64,000 bases of DNA, taken from contig JH720312.1 of assembly GCA_000231825.2 (NCBI GenBank), positions 310,001 to 374,000 on the forward strand, written 5' to 3'. Position 1 is the first letter of the stretch; each line of letters starts with the position of its first letter. Source of the stretch: Tetrahymena elliotti 4EA. Its lineage: Eukaryota > Ciliophora > Oligohymenophorea > Hymenostomatida > Tetrahymenidae. The translations under genes were made by a program, and so were the position numbers. The notes under the pieces are model-generated. The model was given only the letters and a program-made list of their open reading frames with translations, had not been told where the DNA came from and ran no database searches. Positions 51,899 to 63,900 of this stretch are shown one piece after another.

Positions 51899-53372
51899 AA
51901 ATGTGACCAATAAAATTAAAATATTCAACTTGTTTGATCAATGATCAATTTAATTTAAATTACTCATAAAAAAACTACTGAATATTTAATTTATAATATA
52001 TAAAATAAACTGAGATAAATAAATAACAACTAAAAAATAATCACCAACTATCCACCACACTATTGTGATTGAATAGAGCTAGTAGCAATATAAGGTTATA
52101 ATAATTTATTATTCCCATTATTTGCTAAAGCATCTGATTATAAAATAAAATATTAAAAACAATAATAATCAAATAATAAAAGCCTTTAAAATAACAAAAT
52201 AAAAGTATATATTAACATCAATTTTGCAAATGGAATGTATTTTTTCAAATAAATAAACTAAAATAAAATGAAAGCTAGATAACTATCTTTCTTTCTATTA
52301 ATCTGTTAATAAATAAATAATAATAAAAATAATATATGAACATAATTTTGAATAGTTTGATTGATTATACATATACTAAATAAAATATTTTTCCCTATAT
52401 TAGTGGTATTTCTTTATTATTACACCATTCTATTTCAGTTATTTTTCTATTTTCATGAATTCAACCTTAATCTATTTACCAACATATTTTGTATAATATT
52501 ATTTTTTAAAGATTTTTTATTCTTATTCCTTATTTTTAGACAAGAAGAATGGATAGAGTCTAGTTATTTTAAGTTCCTACCTCCCCCTCCCCCTAAAAAT
52601 AAGAATAATATAAAATATTCTCTTTTACAAAAAACTTCTGAGATTGTTTATTTTTCAGATAATTAATTCTTAAGGCATTAAATAACTATCCTTAAGCTTT
52701 CAATATTTTTTGGTCTTATCTGTTAAACTCAAATTTTTAACATCTGTTAGTAGTTATGTTCTGAAAAAGATATAATTGAATATAATTTTAAAAGCCTAAT
52801 CGAAATTTGGGCATTATTTTTCTAGTAAATTTGGTTGAATAAATTTTGAAGATTTATTTATTAAATAAAAAAGTCTTTTATTTAAGTAAATGCAAAGTTT
52901 ATTGACTTAAATTTATTTTATTATTATTAAGAATAGCTAAGTCATATCTTTTATAGAAACTTTAAAGCAAAGATTTTTGAAAAATATTCATTGAATTCAA
53001 AAGTAATTCAATGAAAAATGTTTCGAACAAATTTATTTTATATTAGAATATTTACAATTTGACCAAAATTTTTTTCAAATTCAATTTAAGATTTTGAGGA
53101 AATTATAATTTTTATCTAAAAAGTTAACACTCAAATTGACTATATTATTTTAATTTTGATCACCTTCATGAATTAATAAGTTAGAAATCATCTAAAATAG
53201 ATGATATTTAAATTTTTGTCATGACTTTTAACACAATAATTATTAGATTATGCACTCGATCAAAAGATATTTGGTAATTAATTTTAAGGCAGTAATTAAT
53301 TTAATAAAATCAATTAAGCAAGTAGCTCAAACAAAAAAATAGTTTAGGATAAAAAGTAAAAAGGTATTTGAA
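51899..53372. other. Intergenic with a C-rich island
   Basis: Between the phosphodiesterase and the MGCC gene, both plus strand. AT-rich apart from the C-rich island at 52580-52594. The frame open at 52361-52666 is F/L/I-rich, runs through that island and lacks coding character. No gene called. Confidence 0.6.
52577..52600 (-). other. C-rich (minus-strand G-rich) island
   Basis: The + strand reads CTACCTCCCCCTCCCCCTAA. On the minus strand this is TTAG followed by two G5 tracts and a G2, each separated by A. It stands out in ~80 % AT intergenic DNA. Confidence 0.75.
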
Positions 53373-54407
53373 ATGGGTTGTTGCACAACAAAATAACCAA
53401 ATTAGAAAAAGTAGATTAACGATAAGTAAGGTGGTCCTTAGCCAACTCAATAAACACCAGTTAAGCTGTAAATATTATTTTTTGAATAATTAGCATTCAT
53501 AATATTCTATTACTTAATATAATTAACTCTTAAACTCAGTAAAAACTTTTAAATTTGTAAAAAAAAGAGTTGATCCTAGTAAAAATAACATTGAAGAAAA
53601 TAAGACTACCATAAATACAGAGAATAAGACAAAAGTAGAGTAGGCTAACGGAAATGTGAATAATCAAGCATAAGTTTAGTAAGTAACTAGTACTACTCCT
53701 ACTCCATAATAAAATTAAACTACTTCAGAAAATAAATATGTGGAACAAAAAAATGATAATAATAGCATCCAGCCTTAAAATATTGTCTTATAGGAATAAA
53801 ATTCTTAGAAATAAGAAAATAGCATCATTAAAAAAGTTAACACTATAACTGTGAATGAAGAAGATATTACAGTTTAGATTCAAAAAAAAGAATAGGAAAA
53901 TATAGATCCTAATACTTTAAAAGGAGTTAGCTAAATTCTTTCAATTCAATAAATGCGTATGAGTAAGGTAGATAAATAGACAGCTAATATAGAGAATGTA
54001 TAGGTAATAAATTTAAAATTTATATAATTTTAATAAATAAAATGAGTATTTTAAATAAAATTAACTTATCTTTTTAATACAAATATTAGCAAAATTAAGT
54101 AAGCTCAAAGCATGAAAGTGATTATGAGCTACAAGATGAGCCTGAAACTAATATGATTAATTATAGATAATAATAAACATTCTAAAACAAATAAATGAAG
54201 GATAATATTTTGAATAAGCATATGAGAAGTATTATGAATAGCGTTAAAACTAGTGAATATGTTACAAAAACTTGTTATTCTACACCTCCTGTTCTTTATG
54301 TTGACACTGATCATAATAATAATGGAGAGTGGATGTAAATTGAAACTTTTGGTGTCTATGGAAAGGCTGAGCAAGATTATGGCAATAAAAATTTTATGGA
54401 TGATTGA
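53373..54407 (+). CDS. MGCC protein, predicted N-acylated, Q/N-rich
   Basis: Exons in phase: 53373-53467, 53568-54003, 54090-54407; 282 aa. It starts Met-Gly-Cys-Cys-Thr-Thr-Lys. After Met removal Gly2 suits N-myristoylation, and Cys3/Cys4 suit palmitoylation, so stable membrane attachment is likely (prediction). Residues ~10-185 are disordered and rich in Gln, Asn, Thr and Lys. The C-terminal ~90 residues look more ordered and could be the functional part: NILNKHMRSIMNSVKTSEYV, CYSTPPVLYVDTD and GEWMQIETFGVYGKAEQDYG. I do not recognise the family. The second splice acceptor (53567/53568) was chosen because it keeps the frame. Confidence 0.8.
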
Positions 54408-55430
54408 TTTATAACTATTTTAAGCAATTCTATCCATATAAAAGAAATTGGCATTTCATTTTTTGAAAAGGTCAGTCATAAATCAAGTAAGTTTTAATGA
54501 TGAGATAGTTATTTAGCTAACTAATTAGCAAAATAACGATATGAATCTAATAAAATTTTTATTTATAATTTAAATTACAATAAAAAATCCTCTAATTTTA
54601 ACAATCATAAAATATAAAATAAATTTATATTATTTCTTCTTTATATGTAGAAATTTTTTTGAATAATACCTATATCATAAAGCATTGATATTTATCTCTT
54701 AATTATTTTACCGAAATAAACTCAACTGTATTTTAAAATTAAAAAGAATTTTATATTCATTTGTTTCATGATCTAATCATTTTTTATTAATTATAAATGA
54801 AACTGTGTTTTATAGTAATCATTATTTAAAATACTTCTTTCCTTAGAATTTTTAGTAGTTTTTTATTACTATTCATTTTTAAATAAATAACAGTAGTTTT
54901 TAATTTTTTAAAAAATGGGTTTTATCTTTTATAATTTCCGGAAGTGTATTTATGAATTTTTAATTTTGTTTCCACAACTATTTTAAATAGGTTTTTAAGG
55001 ATATATGGATATAATTTTATGTATTAAATAGTTTATTTATTACTATTGTGAGAAAAAATTAGGATTTTATGTTCATTTTTAAAAGTAAAGATATAATGTG
55101 TATAGTTCAAGATAATAAATATTTTTATTAGCAAATAGAAGATATAAGTTATACATATTTTGATTTTCAAAATTTAAGAACAAGAAAAATTAGTATTAAG
55201 CAAGCTAGTAAGTAAGTAAATAATAAAAGGTATTAATAAACATAAAAAGTGTAAGTGTATATAACAATATTCAATTTGTATTATAGTAAAATAAATTAAA
55301 TCTTTTTAAGAATAGAATAGAAAGATCTTATAATTTAAGATTATTATTTTTATTGATAGGTTTGCTTTAGAAGCTCAGTTGTAGACTTTAAGCCTAAAAT
55401 AAATTAAAATCTTTTACAATATTCAGATTT
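54408..55430. other. Convergent intergenic region
   Basis: Between the stops of the MGCC gene (plus) and the choline-transporter-like gene (minus). AT-rich, nothing recognised. Confidence 0.6.
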
Positions 55431-57966
55431 TCAATTTTTGGCTTCTTGGTTGTCAAAGAATTCTTGTAAAAGAGGAGGGCAGTGAGGAGGAGTAGCCTTT
55501 TAGAACATTTTTTCATCCCATAAGAAACAGACTAGAATGGCTGACATACCCATTCCATAAACACACATGAAGCAAATACTAATAGCATATGCAATGAAGA
55601 AGATAATCTATTTATATTAAAAATAATTAAAAAACATTTTAGCAAAAAAATTATGCTTACTATGCATGGAAGAACATAAGAATCAACTGTATCTTTATAA
55701 GGAGATGCCTTATCAAGGATTAAGTAAGAAATAAAAACAGTTGCACAGGTAATGAAAATCTTTCCTAAGAAAATGAAAGCACCTCCAATACCATTAACAA
55801 GAGCAAATCTTGCAGCATTGGACCAAATAATCTCCATAGCATTCTTAGCTGCAACACAGAAATTTGATCCCTTCAAAGCAATCTAATTTTAAAAATAAAT
55901 ATTTAAAAATATCTCAAACAATTTTATTTCAAAATAAAAATGTTATTATTTTTTTCTGATTTTTTCTAAATAAAGCAATTATTTACTTGAATGAAAGCAT
56001 TCTTATTAAGGAACTTAATGAATCTCTCAAAGCAGGCCATGTAGCATTACATGCATTTGAGGATACACTTAGTAAGTTTATTATCACTTCCTCCAGCCCT
56101 TTTCATTTATTATTCCATGTAAGTAAGAATGATTCTGATAAATTAAACTATGGCAAGTAGTAAAGCACCAAAAGCAATGGAACCTAAATGATATCTGAAG
56201 GCTCTGTAAATAGAAGTACTGACTGGAGCGTGTTTTTATCCAGATTCACCGTGACTGAAATACCAGATGCATGCAGAACTCTTTTATAAAAACAAATTTA
56301 AGAATAAAAAAGAATAAAAAGTAAGCTTACAGCTAAAATGAATTGAGACAAACATTGAATGAATGCATTAATCCAAAGGCCAATAAAAAGATAAGACCAA
56401 AGTAGTCTTGTGACAAACTTTGTGTGAGTCACACTAGCAAACATTGAAGAGCTAGATTTTTAAATTTATCCTGTTTCATCAATTGAATAAAGATATACAT
56501 AGCCAACCAACCACATTAACCACCAACCAGCGATTATACAAGTAATAACAGGAGGAACAAGCATAGCAGTCCAAACATCAGCTACATAAGAAGATGTTGT
56601 CTTTTTATTATTTTAGAGAATTTTAATTATTTTAAAGATATTTTTATTATAAATGAACTAAAAATGAAATATCAAAGAAAAATTAGTAATTACCTTGATG
56701 ACTGCAATAGCTTATCTAATTTTGGTGTACATACAAAGTAATCCAACTAAGCTCAAACCTGCAAATGCCCAAAGAATATATGCCAAATATTGATAACTTT
56801 ACTTGTTATCTTTGGTATTATTTCCACTCTCAACTTAGTTGTTTGCATCCAAATAACTTTTTATAATTTAATTAAGTTATTTTAAAAAATAAGCTAAAAT
56901 AAAGAATTACTTTTAAATATCAGTGGATTTTTTATAACTGAAATAACCAAGAAGAATTATTCCTGTAAAGTAAGCTAAGATGGCAATCCATACTATCAAA
57001 CCTGCAAAGAATCTGAGGAATATCATATACATTAATCCTATAGCAAAAGCTATACCTACTGATCCAGCTATAACATTTTTTGAATTACTAACATCATTAA
57101 TCCATTGAGTCAAAGTACTGGAATTAATTAATGATTAAATTTTAGAAGCAGAAGCAGAATCAAAACTAGATAATGCTGAAGCAGAAGGGAAACAAATTTT
57201 CTTCAAGACTTTAAAATAATAAAATAAATATTAGTTTTAAAACTTCAAACTAAAAAATTCATACAGAGTGATGTCTCGTAATAACAAACAGAATTAGCAC
57301 CAAGTTAATTGATTTAAGAACAATTACTCTTACTGCATGAACCTGAAATCATAGCATCTGTATTACAGTTGAGAGTAGGATTATTTTCAGATGTTGGACA
57401 AGTTTCAACACAAGTAGCATGATCTGTGTATCCAGTATAGGGTGTATACAAGAAAAGATAAGGACGACTAGACTACGCGCCCAATCCACAAGGACTACCT
57501 AAATAAACAAAAATATAATTAGGCTAAATAAGAAGTTATTAATTTTTTTTATTTGATTAAAATAAAGTAAAAAGTATATAGAAGGAATAAAAGCTTCAAA
57601 GTTGTATTATTTAATTAATTTCATAACATTCAAAAGTTATTAATTAAACAATGAAACTTTAAAATTTTTATTTGAAATTATATTTTATTTTATGAGCTTG
57701 ATAGAATTTTATATTCAAATTAGCTTTTGCAGTTAATTTTAAAGTTTACCTGACTTATCATAGACTGAAAAGAGTCTAGACGGTTGTCCATTTGCAAGAC
57801 CGAAGGCAAAGAAATATACACAAGAAACACAAGCACCTATAAACATAAGGCAGCATAAGATATCTCTGCATTCTCTTTTGTTAATTGGTCCATTCATCAA
57901 CTCTTAGTCCATTGGATCTGTAGTGTTTAACTACTGAGGATGTACTTTGACAACTTAGTTACTCAT
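55431..57966 (-). CDS. Choline-transporter-like protein (CTL/SLC44 family)
   Basis: Polytopic plasma-membrane or organellar protein of the SLC44 family, whose members carry choline and ethanolamine. The start is ATG at 57966; the stop is TGA at 55431-55433; several short introns are present (for example 57484-57750 region and ~55610-55660). The N-terminus has the family's RECRDILCCLMFIGACVSCV first helix, then YAF-like YFFAFGLANGQPSRLF, YDKSGSPCG and RPYLFLYTPY. Paired cysteines (CVETCPTSEN, CNTDAM) mark an extracellular loop. The middle has a SVGIAFAIGLMYMIFLRFFAG membrane pair. The C-terminal signature FCVAAKNAMEIIWSNAARFA, FLGKIFIT and CFLWDEKM is typical of CTL proteins. About ten membrane helices in all. 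Family secure, substrate inferred. Confidence 0.9.
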
Positions 57967-59643
57967 TTTTATTCAATTATTTATTTGATTATTTGTTTTA
58001 ACTTAGTTGTAAATTAATTTGGTAGAATTTAGTTGCGCTTGATTATGAGCAGTATTTTTGCAATTAAATATGCAGAATTAAGAGTTATTATTATATTTTT
58101 CTTTCTTTTTTTGATTGTTTGTTTATATCTAAGCCAAGCGATATTGATTCCTTAGCAAAACAGATTGAACTTAATGTTTTAAAACGATTGTTTAGGAGAG
58201 AAAGATTGTTTACTTTTCTTTTTGTTTACTTTTTTAATATACAAAAATTTTTTAATAATTAAGTTTATAAAGCATTTTGATAAAAAAATTCCACTAATCC
58301 ACTATTAAGAGAGATGAGTTTTTGTTTTATTAAAGTATTAAGTTGTAATTGATTTTCTTTAAGTTGTTAGGGCTGTTCAAAATAAATACTCGAAATAGAG
58401 CTCTTGAAATTAATTGATTGAATGAGTATAAGCATTTTTTACAAATATATTTTTGAATTCCTTGAAATAGTAAGAAATTTATTTATTTTTTGCCTGAATA
58501 AAACAGAATAGTCCATAACTTATTTTTAATAATTAACGCTTATTATCACAAATATTCATATCGAACTAGGACAATAACTATTTCTTTAAATCTGATTCAA
58601 GCTACTTACTTAACTTGGAAAAACGTCCTCCTTATGAATGTTGATAAAAACAATAATTCATTCCAATAAGAACTAAAATGATAATAACTAGCTCATTTTT
58701 CTTTAATTTCGAGAGTATTTATATTTGTTACTTGAATCAGGACATTTTATCTCTTCTTGTATTTGCGTTAGGACTAAAATATAAATAAAGACTTTGTGAA
58801 ATTTTAACTTATTTATCACCTGAATTTTAAATTTTTAAAAAATAGATAATAAGGTTTATTTTACTGGTTCTTCTTATTTTGTTTTAAATCTAAGCCAGAA
58901 TAAAAAAGTTAGTACCAACTTTATAAAAATATTCTAGTATTTTGTGGCAATTTGAAAAAAATAATATTTAGACGAATCTTAAAATAATAATTTGATTTAT
59001 ACCCTAAGCCCTAAAGCATAATTATCAAAATAAGGGGATTAACCCTTTAAACCGGGGTGGTTTTTAAAATTTGCAGTTTTAAGTAAATGATTAAAAAATA
59101 TTTGGTAATAGATTAATAGTACCGCAGTGTATAAACTAAATCAAATAGACTATTTATAATAAATTTAAAATAACTAATTTAAACGTTTGTTGATTAAATT
59201 ACTGATGAAGGTTAAAAATTATATGAATTTTTAATACTATGAATTGTTAATTGAATTAGAAATAAATATCCTTAAAGTTATTTTTAAAATAATTATTCAT
59301 TATAATTTTATTAGAATCTTATGCTTAAATTTTTAATAAAAGCAATTAAATAATATCTTTTATTATATATCTCATTTGTGTGAAAAATTTGTTTTAAATA
59401 GAATCTATTTTTCTTGTTTGACTATCTGCACTATTAAATGAATTTGATATAAATAAATATATTTTTTCTTTATCTTTTTGTCTTTTGATAATTGATTTAT
59501 TTACCTAACTCAGATATTCAAGTATTTTTTGTTAATCCGAATACTTATAGTAAATTTTAAATTAAAATATTTGATAAGTATATATGTGAAATTTTCTGTA
59601 TTCTTTTTATATAGGATAAGTGAAAAATTAATAATTTTAGCTA
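57967..59643. other. Intergenic with a local hairpin cluster
   Basis: Between the choline-transporter-like gene (minus) and the small orphan gene (plus), so divergent promoters. Mostly AT-rich; the GC-containing double hairpin at 59032-59068 is listed separately. No gene seen. Confidence 0.55.
59032..59068. other. Two adjacent inverted repeats in a GC patch
   Basis: First arm pair AAGGG...CCCTT around GATTAA (59032-59047). The second, overlapping its end, is TTTAAACC...GGTTTTTAAA around GGGGT (59046-59068). Together they give two small stem-loops in an otherwise AT-rich region. Confidence 0.55.
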
Positions 59644-60015
59644 ATGAGTAATAACAATAAGATAAATAGTCGAGAGTAATTATCTATTTTAGCTCAACAT
59701 TATTATGCTTTTATCAATACATATGCTTTTACAGAATTAAATGTAGATTGCGATGATGATGATTCTATAAGTTTTGCTAAAATTGATGTATTCATTGTTT
59801 TATATTTATTAATTATACTAACGTGCTTTAATAATTAGGAGAAACTAAGAAACCAACAGTATGATTCTGATTTAGATTTCTTATAGGATATTAGAGCTAT
59901 ACTTAAGCTTTTTTATGATAAATCTTTTAAGGATTCATAACTTATTGAAACTGTGAGATTATTTTTTAATTCTGTAATTTAAGACTAAAATAAACATATT
60001 TCTAGTTTGAACTGA
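59644..60015 (+). CDS. Small protein, unknown (106 aa)
   Basis: ATG at 59644, stop TGA at 60013-60015. A 51-nt AT-rich GT-AG segment (59788-59838) is probably an intron; removing it leaves 106 aa, retaining it gives 123 aa, both in frame. The protein has an N-terminal NNN stretch, a helix-like LSILAQHYYAFINTYAF, an acidic DCDDDDS patch, and a helical C-terminus (LDFLQDIRAILKLFYDKSF, LIETVRLFFNSVIQD). I recognise no family. The compositional contrast with flanking DNA and the consensus intron support a real gene. Confidence 0.65.
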
Positions 60016-60925
60016 TATAAATAAAGATTAATTATTTTAAAGATTATTAGATTGTTTGTTTGTTAATTAATATAATATTTTAAATAAATTTTTTTGGGAT
60101 ATTTTTCATTTAATAACCAAACAGATTCATTTTAAAAAATTATTAAAATTATTTTTAAATCTTAAATTATCTAAAAAAGTATCTTAAGAGCATAGCAGAT
60201 CTATTCATTTTAATAATTCATATTAAAATGAATAAAATAAAGAAAATTTATTAGTTAAAATTTGATTAAATTTTAAAACAAATTTTAAAGATTTCATGTT
60301 TTTCTGATTTTTAATATTATTTTTTATTTAAAAATTTTGAAATGAAAGCTGATTTAGACAAAGATTATTTTCAAATAAAAATATATTAATTTAAATTAAT
60401 AGACTTGATTTATTATATAGAGGATTATAATATCATTCTAAAAGATATTTATTTTGACAAAATAAAAATATTCCTTTTAAAACCAACAATTTTTTCAAAC
60501 TTTAAAATCATCGATTTTTGTTATTATTTTTAAGAAGTAGAAGAGACTATTTATAGAGAGATAATATTTATAAATTTATTTTTGGCTAAATAAAGTGTTT
60601 ACTTACTAAATTTTAATTCGATTTTCATTTTAAAGAATGGTTCAATTAGGTCAATTATGTTTTGCGAAAATTTAAAAATTAAATGAAAATCTCATGGAAA
60701 ATGGTAATTAAATAAACTAAGAAACAGAATAGTAAATCAATAAAAAATTTGCTTCTTAGAAATCAAAAAAAGAGATGTTAAAACATATTAAATGAGATTT
60801 GTAGGGGAGAAAGGAAATAAATAAATAATTGTTTATTATCTTTAGTTATTAATTAATTTTTTTATAGTATATCTAATCAAGTAGTATTAGCTATTTATTG
60901 ACTTTCAAAATTAAGATAATACACG
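60016..60925. other. Intergenic, AT-rich
   Basis: Between the small orphan gene and the USP32-like gene, both plus strand. Presumptive USP32-like promoter. Nothing else recognised. Confidence 0.6.
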
Positions 60926-63900
60926 ATGGGCAATTTCTGTGGTAAAAAACCACAAAAAAGTCATTATCAATACAGGGATAACATGTTGCGTAAACAATAT
61001 TATCTACATCCCAATTAGAATTTACTTTCAAATTAAAAGCTATCACTTAAAAACTCCACATTTTTTCTTAAAACAGCCAATATGATCCCTAATATCAACG
61101 ATGACATTATAAACAGATTAGTTGATTAGTGGCAAGGTTCAGTCATCTCGTATTTTAAATAAAGGTTTAAATAGTATGCTAACAACGAAGATAATTCTCT
61201 AGATTAGCATGATTTTATTAAAATTTTTCCTTAGCTAGCATCCTTTCCGAAGGTATTTATTTAGTTTTATAGCAGATTTGTTGTCAGAATTTTATTGTTT
61301 TTAGGGGAGATATTATTTCTTTATTTACTTACCATCAGATGAGTTGGTTAGTTAGTTAATAATTTAGTGTCAAGTACAGTCTTTAATTACAGTTCGAACA
61401 TATAATTTCTGAAATGCTATTTCTAAAAGCAAAAATGTTTAGCAATATTTTAAATGAAACAAATAAATTTTTGTTATGAAAGACATGCATTTGATTATTC
61501 CAAATTAAGAATTTAACCAAATTTTTATTAACATTTTATTTTAAAGTAATTTATCTTATCTGAATCTCTTTTTTTGATTTTTCATTTGGCAAGTGCTTCA
61601 TGATTAAATCTACAAGAAATAATATTAAAGATATACAAATACCGATTTTAATGGCAAATGTCTACTAATTATCATTTAAAATATATTATTTACCTTATTA
61701 TAGAACGTTAAGAAGAAAGCATTTGACTTTTTTGATAGGGATAGGAATGGAAAAATAGATTTCAAGGAATTCTGCCAGAGTTTGTCTGTTTGTTGCAAAA
61801 GTGATATAAATTCTAAAATATATCTTTTATATTTGCTTTTCGATACAGATAACGATAAATACCTGAGTAGGAATGAAGTTTAAACTATGATAAAATACTG
61901 TTCGCATTACATATTTAAGATACACACATCGGATTTAGTTGCTAACAGTAGCTCTACTAATAAAGTTTTAGGAAATGTAGAAAAAGAGACATAAGATTAA
62001 TAAAGGACAAAACAGCAGTAAAGTTAATATGATAAGCTATCAACAACATAAGGAAATATAGCAATAAATGATGCATATGTGACAACTGATAATATTAAAA
62101 TTTTGAGTAAAACAGCCTCAAAAGAGTTTGGAGGAGGTTATGAAAACACAGCAAGCAACAATTAGGATAAAAATTAGAAGTAATAGTAAAAATCACAGAA
62201 AGAAATTTAAAAAAAGCAGTAAATTTTATTAGAATAACAAGAAAAAGAAACAATGGCTTACTTATTTAGCAAAAAATAAGATAAAATTGGTTATTAGACA
62301 TTTTACAATTGGGCCACAGATTATTTTAATGTTGAAGAGTTTTTCTTAATGTTCGAGCTTGTGCCTGATCCTTTACTTGAAAGAGAAATCATAAGGGCTA
62401 TTATAAAAGAAGAGGGATAAAAGGATAGATAAATTAATTAAGCGTTGTCAGAACACCGTTAAAAGCAGTTATCTGAAGAACAAAATTAGGTTAGAAATAA
62501 TGGGAACGATTTAAATGAAGCTTCTAAAAATAGTAAAAAGCAAATAAATGTGAATTAAAAATAACAGCAAGGTAAAGAAGCAAATAGCTTTGAAAAGTTA
62601 CTTTAAAAGGAACGATTTACAGAAACAATATATGTTATATCATGGAAGTGGTGGTTTATGTGGAGGTATTACATAAACTATGCTTACAAAAAAAAAAAAA
62701 TGAATACTCACAATCAGTAAAAAATGTTTAAAAATGGCAATAATAACAACTTTAATGCACAAGATAATAATAATAATAATAATAACATACAAGACAAAAA
62801 CTCTACTAATGCAGTTAATTATAATGACATAAAAAATAACAGCCCGCAGGGAGGAGTGGATCTGTTTTCAGAAGCTGCAAACATTAAATAAGACAAAGGC
62901 GGTTTACAAAACAATAACAACTAAGCTAATAATAATCAAATAAATCAATAAAAGGGTATTGGGTTGATTGGAGAAGAGAAAGATGATTTCAGTAATATAG
63001 CTAATAATGACAGTCTCTATCGTTCTAAGGATTACTTTGATAATAATTCTCCTTAATAAAGAGATTCTAATCACTCTAGAAACAGCATGGTAGATTTAGA
63101 ATTCAATAATAGCATTCCTAGTGAAAGACAAGAAGAATAAAAAGTTAAATATCATCTCAAACCTAATGCCTTTAAAAATAATTTAGAGATTAATATGCGT
63201 AATATACTTGATAATGGTCTTTAAAATGATATTCATTATGATGCTGGTTAATAATAACAAAACTAAATTCGAGGAAACTTTTAGAATTTCTAGAATAGTA
63301 GTCATAAAATATTTGGAGGAGAAGAAGATATAATTAGTGATCAAAATTTATTTCGTCCATATTCTCCTTCTAAAGTCAACCATGATTTAAATAACCTTCC
63401 ACAAACTTAATAAATTATTAAAAATAATATTTAATTAGAAAAGATATAATAAAGCTCATCTAATGAGAATCAGTTTATTGAAAAGTAGGGTGAAGATGGA
63501 TAATAAAGCTTATAAAGAATGTAAACACATAATTAACCTTAAGAAAGTTAAGTTAAATCAGTTTCTCACCATCATCAATTTTAATAATAAGGAAGTTTCT
63601 TTACTCCTCGTTAAAATTAATAATAAGGTAATTAAAATTATTAATAGGAAACATCAGGTAATAAATAAATATTCTCAAGCAACGCAGCTGCAGATAGATA
63701 GTTTTTAAATAACTAGAATAATACATAAAGAGATATTAACGATTCTGACCTCTTCTAAAATCCTAATTGGAATAATTAGTAATATGAGAACTCCTAAAAT
63801 AATTCTCCTACTAAATATAAAGGAATCACTAATCCATAATAGACTTAGAATTCTAAACAATTAAATTTAAGCAAATTAGAATAAATAGAGGATTAAAATT

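Noticed and set aside
52361..52666. Hydrophobic 101-aa plus-strand frame
   Set aside because: F/L/I-rich composition follows from T-rich DNA, and it runs through the C-rich island without any domain or intron evidence.
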